In this document: one piece after another, positions 44,824-54,365 of the stretch
How the letters are laid out: the number at the start of each line of letters is the position of its first letter
Numbering within the stretch: the stretch's first letter is position 1
NCBI GenBank assembly: GCA_001949185.1
Contig: BDGG01000003.1
Location: 491,612-555,611, forward strand
Source: Ramazzottius varieornatus
Taxonomy: Eukaryota > Tardigrada > Eutardigrada > Parachela > Ramazzottiidae
Reading direction: 5' to 3'
Length of the DNA: 64,000 nucleotides
The notes under the pieces: model-generated
Told to the model about the DNA's origin: nothing
Database searches by the model: none
Seen by the model: the letters and a program-made list of their open reading frames with translations, nothing else
Made by a program: the position numbers and the translations under genes

Positions 44824-46202
44824 CATTGCACGAGAAGAAATCTATAGAAAAATTGTCTTCCGAAACTTTTCCATATGAGTTCTACAACCCACTTTCGAGG
44901 AATATTTTATGCATGGCTGTCATCCACTTTGGATATCTTGTTCTCGTCCGATTTTAGCCCAATAAGTTTTATGAGATACATATGTGGTACTGTCTAGAAC
45001 GACCACAGATGTGTGCTGCAGAATCCACAGGTGACGGAGAAGAGAAACGATAGGACTGAAATGCCCGCAAAAGTGTGGTGTTAATCCCATAATTATGGAA
45101 AATTTCGTAAGGAGTTTTTATTGGAGAACTCTTTCTGCTAAATTTAAATTGACCGATGTTTTTTTGGTTTGTGCAGTCTGGGATTTTCGGCGCTGTTTCG
45201 CGTCTTCTATCGTCTTATTTGTTCCGCGTTATTAGATGTGGAAGTCCCAAGAGTGTCCTAATGAGAATACCGTATTCGACAATCGCTCATTTGGTAACTT
45301 CAGGCTCGTTTGTTAACACAGAGCCGACGGCTGATCTTTGGAATTACGCTATTTTCCGAAAATAAGGGGAGCTCCGGAAAGCAAAATGTAGTTTCACGTC
45401 ATGAAAAGGGGCGGAGCAAGGCCGTAGCTGCAGTTTCAAAGTGAACGGGAGTGGCAGCTTGACCTTTGTAACTTCAGGCATATACGCCTCTACGAGCACC
45501 GGAACCACGACCTTCTGATCGCAATCACAGGTCAGAACGGTGCCGCAGTGTTATGCATAAGCTCAGCAGTAAAGAATGGCAAGACTATGCCTGGCCACCG
45601 GAACAACACCAAGGTCCACAAAGGCACTCAACGCACATCTTGCAATACCTCGTCAAGATGACTTTGCTATCAGTCGTTAAAAGTAGCGGCGCGCAGGACT
45701 GTCTAATAGATAGATCCGCTTCCGTTTCCCTCCGCCTGGTCAGTTAGAGTAACTACGGTTCCGATCTTCTTTCTAGAAAACGAACGGCGGGGAGAGGTGT
45801 TGCGGAAAAATGCAGTTCACCGGATCTCATGTACTCAAAAGTCCAAAATCAGGCTATAAACTATGAAAATCCCCTTTCTCAAACATAATTTGCACGTAGA
45901 TTTCTACCACATATTAACATTCAGTACGCCGTAAACAGTTTCTGAAATGCGATTGACGAAGCCCAGAGAGTGGACACGAAACAGAGTATTTTGTTGGAAA
46001 GCTCGCAGGTGGCAGCACTACAGACGATCGGCTGAGAAGGATGTATTGGATACACATCTGCTGGTTTCCTTCTCTTGGCCGAGGAGCTGTTTGTCCCCTC
46101 CATTGCAGATCTTGGTCTACAAGAAAAGCGTCCATTGATTCAATTAAGTTTAGAATTCCAAAATTCCGTTCCATTTGGTAAATGAGCGTGCTGGCAGCTA
46201 GC
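44824..46202. other. Non-coding spacer
   Basis: About 1.4 kb downstream of the Tiki gene (minus strand). Only short unsupported ORFs are seen. Confidence 0.4.
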
Positions 46203-49200
46203 TTACGCTGGCGTTGTGCTGAGCTGCTGCTTGATCCACAACTCGTTAAAATTCCGATTAGAAGTCATGTTTAATGAGGGCCGACGTCGTCGTCCAGCAG
46301 CTCGAAGGACGTCTTGCTCGCCGTAATCCGGAGGAAGATTAGGCAGCAGACGCCACTCGTCATGCGCCTTCTGACGACGCCCAGTCTTCCCTTCTCGACC
46401 GACTTTGCGCCGATGATGATCCAACTCATCATCCAAGATTAATTTGCCCGTATGGGCTTCGGCGTGCGTATGAACCATAACGTTCTTTTGGCGGTTCCTT
46501 CTTCGTCCATTCGCAATCCTCGTCCTGCCGAAAGATAAGCTCATTACATCGTTTTCTGGTGCAACTAACTTGGTTTGCGCTCCAGCTTCGGTATACATAC
46601 ACGAAGAAGTATTTTCAAACGCGAAGCCCACAATATGCAAGTGGCGTAAAGTTGCAGTCAATAACATGCAAAATTGCGCCACTCAAAACAAGGACGATCC
46701 CGAGACTGTTAGTGGGAAAGTTTACCTGTTTGCTTACTTACTGTTTGATGTGATGATTTGCGGATAAGTGGGTGACGTTGTAACCCACTTCCTTCATCAG
46801 ATCGATAATGGAATGGTTGCCCAAAAAATGGCCTGGAAAATAACAGCAAACAAATCATCTTACTTCTCGCATTGACATCCTCTTATGTAAATGCGAAGTC
46901 CAGCAGGATTTGTTTGAGCAGGATTATGAATGCATGACAGAGCGTACCGGCGCCGAAAGCAAAGAAAAATGTCCGATGAGGGAAGGTTTCGAGGAGCTCG
47001 ACGACGCGTTTGGCCATGCGCCGGTTTCTCTTGTGTATCAGCTCTGTGCGAAAGTACTGGTCAATAGAAGGCGTCACCGAGTTGTTGAATGAAGGTGCAG
47101 CAGGTAGGGCTGCCGACATCCACTCATTAGATCCATCCCGTATGGCTATCACAGATTGCAAATCACCGCAGTTGTATTCGTAGACCAACTCGTCCACCGA
47201 AGGACTTTTCGGAGAACTCGAAGTAGCATTTCCTACCCGAACTGCCTCGTAATGATCGAGGGCTTGTTCCAGCGCCACCAGTACCTGCAAAACCAAACAC
47301 CATCATCAGACGTATCATTTCGACAACCGCGAGAACTATTCAAGACTTGGTGAATCACCTCTTTTTACTGCCTCGGCTTCCCCTACATTCGGGGTTTTTT
47401 TCTTTTTTGGAAGCTCGGCAAACAAACTCGACCAGATCGCTTTCTTAAGTGATTTACGTTCGCAGTTTCATCAACTGAAACCGTGCGCCACTTGAAAAAG
47501 CGATCTGGTCTAAAGTTTGCTTGTTTCTCCCAGTGGCGCACGTTTCCAGTGGTATGAGCAGCAAGCGTGCGCCACTTGCATGAACGATCTGGTCGAAGTT
47601 GTTTGCCGAACTCACATTCTGCGAAGAAAGCTTCAATGTACGAACGAAATTAGGCTCAAATTCGAAATTTCTAGTTCGGAGTCTTTCCAGCTTATCAGAG
47701 CTAACTTTTGCATTGGCAGCATTGGGGAACTCGGGTTTGACAGATTAATGACAGGATTGTCCGTGCTGGAGGGCTGATCCGAGCTTTTTTTCTACGGTTT
47801 CGGATGGTTTCGGTGAAATTTGGTGTTTCGTCTCTTCGCGCGAGACACGTGCACGGTATTCACTTAGAGAAAAACTGGAACACTGGGACAGTCTTATCTA
47901 TCGAAGCCGAGCCTAGGATAAGTTTTGTAGTCATCAGTGCGGTCAGAAGAAAATCAAGACGACCAGTTCTCCCTTTTTGAGATTTGGCGTTCATGACCTG
48001 CCAGTCCGAATTTCGAAATTTCGAAAATTGCCTATCGGTTGGACCAGCCTCCGCAACACGGTACCAGCCAATAAAAATTCTGTATATACAAATAGGACGG
48101 TAGTATTCTGCAAACATGAAAACGATCGTGCTGAAAGTATTAATGTTGATGTTGTGGTGAAGCATCAGCACGTTGTCAATCATCAGCACATGCATAATCA
48201 CTCATTGACACTTGCCGAGCACTGAAATTTTTCCTTTCCATTCAAAAGGAAAATATTGGCAACGCGATACCATTGTTTCGTCGAATCTACCGCCCAGATC
48301 GTGTTTCCCTTCTCGATTGTTCACACAGTAACTGATACTGTTGAACTTCTATTGAGTGAAATTTCGAAAGCTTATTTGTTCTGGTCTGTAAGCCGAAAAG
48401 TACACAGAGCCGTGAACGATACATTGGAGCAGCTTTGCTTTACAAAACGGCTTCTGTCAAGTTTCTGCACAGCTAGTCCGTCAAGCCGAGTTTTTAATCA
48501 GCAGCGCGGATAATTGAGGCCCCATTCAGCTGCAAGTGAAAGTGCCCTGCTGCGCGCATTGACCACCGGGCAGTTCTACCGTCGATACGTTCTCCTTGAA
48601 TGGTCAACCTCAATTGGAGGGAACGGTATAGTAATAAAGGAAGAGAAGTTTGACAATGATGAGTGAATCGATTAAAATGACAAGTACGTACTCCTTCACA
48701 AACTGCCCTGATGGGATAATTTACCTACTGTACTCCCCTTTTCAGATTTTAATCGAGAATACGATTTCATTTAACTTTTATTGGAAGTCATTGACTTTTA
48801 CGACGTGGAATATATCATCGTTACTGGGTTGGTGAAGGACTTCAATGAGGATCGATTTAAGCAAATTGTTGAAGTTGACGTATCATTTTGAGAAGGATAA
48901 TGTGAGTACGAGGGGGAGGAATAAACAGTCAATGTGGGCAGTTGTCCAGCGAATTCAGCTTGTCAAAAGGGCGGCCTGGATGGATCTGGATGAGGGATGT
49001 CTAATGTGGACTTTCATCCGTCATCCCCTAATTTTCAAATGAAGCCCAAAATTGTGGAGCAGATCGAATACCCTGCTGCTGTTCCCAGATTCATCCATCA
49101 CGTTCTCGACTGGGCAAACACACCGTAGAACGGTTTTTATCAGTTCCGTAGAATCTACCCTCCCCCCCCTCCATCCCCTGACCCGTCAGCCGTACCTCGC

Positions 49201-51148
49201 TCTGGACATGAGTTTTCATTTTGTCCGCAAGGTTGCTGTGCTTTCAGTGCACATGTTTTGATGGTACGAATGAAGGTGTGTTGCCTTTAAGATACATCAA
49301 CAGCAGACGTGTCCGTTTGAGGTTAAAAGGATGGTAAACACAGGCAGTGAGGAAAGGCTGCTGGACGGTACAAAGCCGGTTGGGCACGAGAAGGCCATCC
49401 TGTCAAAAGTCAACGTGAATTTTTCACCGTCATTATGCAGTGGGAGCATCACTCGACAAAAGCGCTATTGACTCTGATATATATATATCGTCAACTGTGC
49501 AACTGTCCACCGCACAGCTTTTGACCACTTGCAAAAGTGGTAGCACAACAAAGTCAAGCAAAGTGAAGCAGAGTTGAACAAAGTGTCTTGTGCTTCTCAA
49601 ATAATATCCCTTCTCAGCTTCCCTCACTGCACAGTCCAGATTTCTGTGTACACAATCCTCGAAACTACTGTTCAGTTTACGGTATACATCGCGTGAATCC
49701 AGACGGCACACTCCAGTTTGCTCGCACGACATTCCCCAATTTCAATGCAAACATTCCCTAATTTTCCAATACTTCTCCAAGATCGAGAACACAACAAAAA
49801 TAAAGGTTCGCGTTCTCGTTAACCCTTAGAAAATTTTCCGAACGTTTGAATGGGATACAAATCATTAGACTTTACGTGGTCGGAGGAGTGTACACGCACC
49901 ACGAGAAACTATGGACCAGTAAAAATTATGGACCAGACCTTATCGCTACAGCGGTACGGAAACATGTACTGTACGTACGTACGCGACTGATTCACTCTAA
50001 TACACTTTCCGACACTTTGCCACGTTTAATTTTCAATGTTGCCGCCTTTTCGGCCTTGCCCATAAATTTGTACTGGCCCATAATTTCTCGTCGTGCGTGT
50101 ACTGAAGTTTACCATGCTGGTATGCCTGGGTGCGTGAAAAAGAACTCGGCATTTTTCTGCGCATATTCGACCAAACTGGCAGAAATGGTAGATTTGATTT
50201 GGTGATGATTACAATGTCTGCTAATGACAATGTCTTCGTACCTGCGAGACGTTCATGGTATTGAGAGGTGCGCATTGTTCTTGGACGCTCTCGACGGCGC
50301 CCGTTCTTTTCTTGCGTCTGCCGGCCTCTTGAGCCAGGAAGGCGTCCAGCACCGGCCCGCCACGACCAGCCATCTCCGTCTCGGTCAGCGAATTCAGGAG
50401 AAGCAGCAACCACACTGGGCGCTTCCTTTGCCAGTCACTGGTCAAGGCACTGAAAAGGTAGTCGCTGTACAGCCCCGCCACGGGACTCTCCTTACTCTGC
50501 ATCCACTTGGGCAGCATTCGTTGCACGTAGACCAGGTGAGCTTGAACGCGAGTGAAGAGCGGGGCAGGAAGGATTTGGCTGAGGTGTTGCGTGGGTGGAA
50601 GGAGCTGACAACGAGCCAGGGATTGGATGGTGTGCCGGTCGGATAGATCTAGCTCGAAGATGACTTGGTCGGACGAGTCAAAGGCGGACTTGGTGGCGGG
50701 AGAGACAAAGTCCCAGACTTTGCTGTAGGGGACGTGAATCGTACCGAAAAAGTATGAACTCTTGGAGGGAAAGGTGGAGTTGGAACTCGAGGAGAGATAC
50801 GCTTTTTCGATGGACCAGAGGAAGGAGTTTCGAGTTTGACCCTCTTTGGAACAAACGGGGTGGAACGCGCAGGAGAAGTTCACCGTGAAAGACATGACGA
50901 TACCCTGGAAAGAAAATGGTGCCCAGTTCGTGGCCTGTCATGTCAAGTGGCGCAGGCTACCATTGTCATTGTTCGAAGGTGCGCACCACTTGGGAAAAAC
51001 GATCTGGTTCGATTCATTTTCGCATGCCCCATATACGACTTGCTAATATAATGCAAAAAAATTTACTTACTATGAAAATTAGTTTATGGACTTTCCAGCG
51101 TCTTGAAGTAACGTTCGGCCAATTAATCCCATCAAGAAAGTATTCCAT
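46203..51148 (-). CDS. Tiki-family metalloprotease (TRABD2-like), Wnt inactivator
   Basis: Five minus-strand exons (51148-51071, 50904-50242, 47284-46948, 46832-46742, 46524-46203) join in phase to 496 residues. An N-terminal hydrophobic segment (KLIFIGIVMSFTVNF) serves as signal or anchor. The TraB/Tiki domain has NSFLWSIEKA, the metal-binding FFGTIHVPY (GTIH at about 80-83), DSSDQVIFELDLSD, ERK-type RKRPVWLLLLLNSLTE, GGPVLDAFLAQEA and the second metal motif FAFGAGHFLGNHS. A basic tail follows. Tiki enzymes clip the N-terminus of mature Wnt in the secretory path or at the cell surface and block signalling. They are missing from flies and nematodes, so presence here is informative. Intron 2 is about 3 kb and loaded with repeats; introns 1 and 4 also hold palindromic elements. 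Confidence 0.92.
46632..46697. repeat. Intronic palindromic element, copy 11
   Basis: GCAAGTGGCGTAAAGTTGCA (46637) pairs with AAATTGCGCCACTCAAAACA and a GGACGATCC outer arm. It lies in Tiki intron 4. Confidence 0.85.
47415..47520. repeat. Intronic palindromic element, copy 12 (near full length)
   Basis: CGGCAAACAAACTCGACCAG continues ATCGCTTTCTTAAGTG. AACCGTGCGCCACTTGAAAA continues AGCGATCTGGTCTAAAGTTT. It lies in Tiki intron 2 and is followed at once by copy 13. Confidence 0.93.
47521..47609. repeat. Intronic palindromic element, copy 13
   Basis: CCCAGTGGCGCACGTTTCCA (47529) pairs with AAGCGTGCGCCACTTGCATG. The outer arm AACGATCTGGTCGAAGTTGT and TTGCC follow. It lies in Tiki intron 2. Confidence 0.93.
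47785..48563. repeat. 0.78-kb dispersed repeat R, copy 2 (inverted)
   Basis: Inverse of 36354-37127, ending GCGCGCATTGACC. It is inserted in Tiki intron 2. Together with copy 1 it brackets about 10.7 kb that includes the divergent cuticle gene pair. Confidence 0.88.
49888..50104. repeat. Second palindromic family, copy 2 (intronic)
   Basis: GTGTACACGCACCACGAGAA at the left and CATAATTTCTCGTCGTGCGT at the right are inverse arms of about 40 bases. The interior (ACTGATTCACTCTAATAC) matches the copy at 8705-8903. It lies in Tiki intron 2. Confidence 0.85.
50941..51031. repeat. Intronic palindromic element, copy 14
   Basis: TCAAGTGGCGCAGGCTACCA (50943) pairs with GGTGCGCACCACTTGGGAAA. The outer arm AACGATCTGGTTCGATTCAT follows. 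It lies in Tiki intron 1. Confidence 0.88.
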
Positions 51149-52621
51149 AATTTAATCCACAAGGCAAGCAATTAGTCCTTGTCGATTAAGCGCAACAGGG
51201 CGTAATAATCTTCTAGCATAAGGATAAGCGACCAGCGATTTTCCGGTTGACTGGACCGGTAACCAGAACAGGGATGCTATCCATCGGAGCTTATCATTGC
51301 TCCATTTCCATTTCCAACAGCCGTGGCCCATGTTCACCAAAAGCCACAACAATACTCCCTCATAAAACACCTGCAGAAACCTTCGGCATAATTTCCACTG
51401 AACTTATCCTGACAGCATCACCTTTAATGCAATTACGCTAAATTGTCCGTCGGTTAACCCGCTTCCTCGTCAAAGCGTAAACATAATCGAAATGGACTCG
51501 ACTGGAAGATCGCCTGTCTCTTCTTGTACTTTCTTTGAAACCGGCTATTCACTTCCATTGGTTGGAAGACCTAGAGTGGGTGGAGTCACAGTGTACTGTA
51601 GTCGTCGGCTTCGTTGGAGCTTTCAGTTGATTGTTCTGTGAAGAGAAGAAGGCCTTCTGTGTGGACGTTGCGTGTTTTGCAGCGAAAACAGCGTAATCCA
51701 TTAATTCGCACCTGCCATCTCTCATTTTGTTAACTTTTGTCTACTTTTGTTCTACAGGCGATGCTTGAGCCGTAAAGCCTACACAATTACCGTGTTGGAA
51801 CATGGCGTGCCGTCCGATGGATCAAAGCGCCGGCAGATAAGCCTGTGTACGCAAGCCCTTCAATCAACGCAGACATAAACTTTCGCCGCCATGCAGCCCA
51901 AAGATTTGTTCAATGTGTCAACACTACGGAGAACACACTTCGATGAGAGTACGTAAGGGTTTTCCAAGCTTTCATACCAAAAAAGACGTGTCACTGTTCT
52001 TGCGTGCTCTTGGGAAACCGAGTTTCTCAGACTTCTGAAAATTTTTGAAAGAACTGTGCTTGTTTAAGTGACTATTGAAGCCAGGGAAGACGACAGGCAA
52101 TACACGTGTCTGTCTCGCCTTTTATGCCTTCGATTTCGTCCCATCCCTTTGGTCGGTTTCTTGGTCCTTCTGACGAAGCAAAGTGCCGAAAGCGAGTTCA
52201 TCATAACCTGACTACTGTTTCAACAAAGATCTAGTTCGAACTCGTTAGTCCAGAGAACCACCATGACTTTTACAGAACCGAAACTTCACTGTTTAAACGA
52301 AGCTTTTGGGCAGCGGTAGAGCCGCATCCACTTATCAAAGACAATAGGGAATTCATCTCAAGGAAACTTTCGCGGTGGCGCCACCTTCTGCCAAACCATG
52401 ACTGTAAGTGCTGCAGCAGAACAGATGAAAGGCAAACGAAACCCGAAGCGAAGGCCCAACTATCGAGAACGTTCAAACTAACTAAGAAGCAATTATGAGC
52501 GTTCGTTTCACGAGGGCAAAACAAGTTAAAGTTAGAACTGCACAACCGGTTGAGATCCACAAGTATCGTCATCAGCATCGTTCACAACGGATCTGTCTTT
52601 TCAGACAATATTACTGTCATG
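51149..52621. other. Upstream region of Tiki
   Basis: About 1.5 kb with the Tiki promoter. Short open frames lack support, and no clear repeat is seen. Confidence 0.4.
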
Positions 52622-52909
52622 CTATCCCAGCCCAAATCCAAACCGGCTTCTGGCCCTTTGAAGGCTTCCGTAAGGCCTGGCGACGGGCACGGACACCGTC
52701 CGGCGCTGATTTGTCTTCTGTAGTCTGATCAGACTTTTATCCATCTTTGCGAAGAGCCGAGATGTTTGTTCCGAGAACTCGAACTGCGAGTCAAAACGGT
52801 GCTTGTTTCGCCAGATCACTGACTGATCCCATATCCACCAGCTTGCTGCTGGTAGAATGTAACAGGAGAGCAAAAGGAGACAGAATGTTGAGGACAAGTG
52901 GGGAAGCAT
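52622..52909 (-). CDS. Small secreted peptide-hormone-like precursor 1, C-terminus FGFGLG
   Basis: A single-exon frame of 95 residues starts at the ATG at 52909; an in-frame GTG-type start further upstream is ignored. It has a strong signal peptide (SSTFCLLLLSCYILPAAS). The mature part has no Cys and aligns without large gaps to the paralogue at 54069-54365. Shared features are a W-x-W-D or F-L-W-D start, KMDKSL/KMDKGL in the middle, an AR-x-Y-x-SLQ segment and the exact C-terminus RFGFGLG followed by stop. A terminal Gly after FGFGL would be converted to an amide, giving an FGLamide end as in A-type allatostatins. Unlike those precursors there is only one copy and it sits at the very end. 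An upstream 5' UTR exon is possible. The receptor is unknown. Confidence 0.72.
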   Translation of the reverse strand: MLPHLSSTFCLLLLSCYILPAASWWIWDQSVIWRNKHRFDSQFEFSEQTSRLFAKMDKSLIRLQKTNQRRTVSVPVARPYGSLQRARSRFGFGLG

Positions 52910-54068
52910 CGTTGTCGAGAAGGAGATTGGGTAATTTACTGGAGAATCAATCATCCATCTGCATCAACGAATTGTCGGGAGCACGAAATAAACTTTCGTT
53001 ATATGAAGCCAACTGGCGCATCTACGGGTAATGGAGATACAAGCGCGGTCCCCGAACATGGATGGATGTAAGTTGTCGGACCTCGCTTATTATACACCAC
53101 TTATGCGAGTGAGTTGAGTCCGAATGAATATTTGAACAGAAGTAGCCTAAATGTGGTACCCTGCAGGGATTTTGCATGCATGCGTCGATCCGGTTTGCGT
53201 AGAACGTGGAAGCGCGTTGGACTGAAGACTGTCGGTAAGCTACAGGCTGCTGCTTCAGAACGTCATACTGTGGAAAGATCTTGTTAAAAGATTCACAGAG
53301 GTTCCAGGACCCTTTGGAGAAGCAAACAATACCCTAGGGTAGGTGCCTGCGTCAGCAAACTAGACAACTATACAATCAAAGCAGCCCGAGCATTCGTCTC
53401 TTTGCCTCGCAGCTACTGTAGATTACTGCAAAAGGCGACGAGAGCCAGCTTGTTGTTGGTGGTATGTATTGCGTTATCCTGTGCCGTTACCAGCACTGAA
53501 ATCGACCTGGAAAAAAAGGTTAATGAACCGCCTCATCCCAGGCCATGGGAAAATCCTTCAGCGAGAAAGAGCTGCAGCTGGTAGAAGTGTTTCTCCCAGG
53601 TTAGAGCATTTCCATGTCTTCGATGACGGTATCTCGCAAGCTAACTTAGGTTTCCGTCAGCCCTAGTCAAGTCTGTTGTTTCTCGGCGGGAACTCATGCA
53701 GTTCCGTTTAGCTCATCCTGCATTTGCGAACTATCGCAGGTAGGCTAAACGTATGCACCGTCTTCGGGGTGAAGTTTCCTGTACGCTCAACCGGCAGGAG
53801 TACAAAGGCAATTCAGTTTTCACGAATTGCGGACCTCTGGTGAGGTAGTGAAATTCTCTTCATTAATGAGAAAAATTAATATTGGCGGATTTGGCTGAAT
53901 ATGTAAGCGATACCAAAGCTACAATGAAAAAACTCTAAAATGTTTTCGTCAGAAAAGAAAACCACTTGCGCTAGAATTCATAACATCGGTCGTTGGTACG
54001 TCTCGTGGTCTGGAACTGCACAGTCCTTCAGGCGGTATATCCATCGCACACCATCGTATCATTGAGCT
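52910..54068. other. Spacer between the two peptide genes
   Basis: About 1.15 kb. A 60-residue frame at 53402-53584 starts with TTG, has no ATG and is not called. No repeat is obvious. Confidence 0.4.
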
Positions 54069-54365
54069 TCACCCCAGCCCGAATCCGAACCGACGCCGGT
54101 CTTTCTGTAGGCTCTCGTAGAGCCTGGCGTTGGGCATGAAGACCGCCAGTGGCTGTTGGTCCAACTTCTGCTGCTTGCCCAGACCTTTGTCCATTTTGCC
54201 CAACAGCATCGAGGTGTGTCCCAAAAGTGTAAACAACGGATCACGAGCCGCTCGGTTTCTTTGTTGTCGAACCATTGACCGATCCCACAAAAACAAACAT
54301 TCAGATGGCAGAACGCAACACGCTAGCAGAATGACAGTAACTGAAAAGGTCGAATACGGAAACAT
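54069..54365 (-). CDS. Small secreted peptide-hormone-like precursor 2, C-terminus FGFGLG
   Basis: A single-exon frame of 98 residues with an ATG at 54365. The signal peptide (STFSVTVILLACCVLPSEC) is followed by LFLWDRSMVRQQRN, a central MLLGKMDKGLGKQQKLDQQ and the tail NARLYESLQKDRRRFGFGLG-stop. Here three Arg precede FGFGLG, a good prohormone-convertase site. The predicted product could be the short FGFGL-amide or a longer chain of about 75 residues ending in it. Conservation with the paralogue runs along the whole chain, favouring a long conserved hormone or a functional spacer. It is tandem with, and on the same strand as, precursor 1, about 1.2 kb away. The Y-x-x-L...R-x-RFG stretch also faintly recalls NPF-type peptides, but no basic residues follow that Gly. 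Confidence 0.75.
   Translation of the reverse strand: MFPYSTFSVTVILLACCVLPSECLFLWDRSMVRQQRNRAARDPLFTLLGHTSMLLGKMDKGLGKQQKLDQQPLAVFMPNARLYESLQKDRRRFGFGLG

Noticed and set aside
49482-49491. (AT)n run possibly marking an origin or promoter
   Set aside because: Too short; an ordinary microsatellite in Tiki intron 2.
53402-53584. Small frame with a signal-like hydrophobic stretch
   Set aside because: It starts with TTG, has no in-frame ATG, and has no paralogue or splice support.
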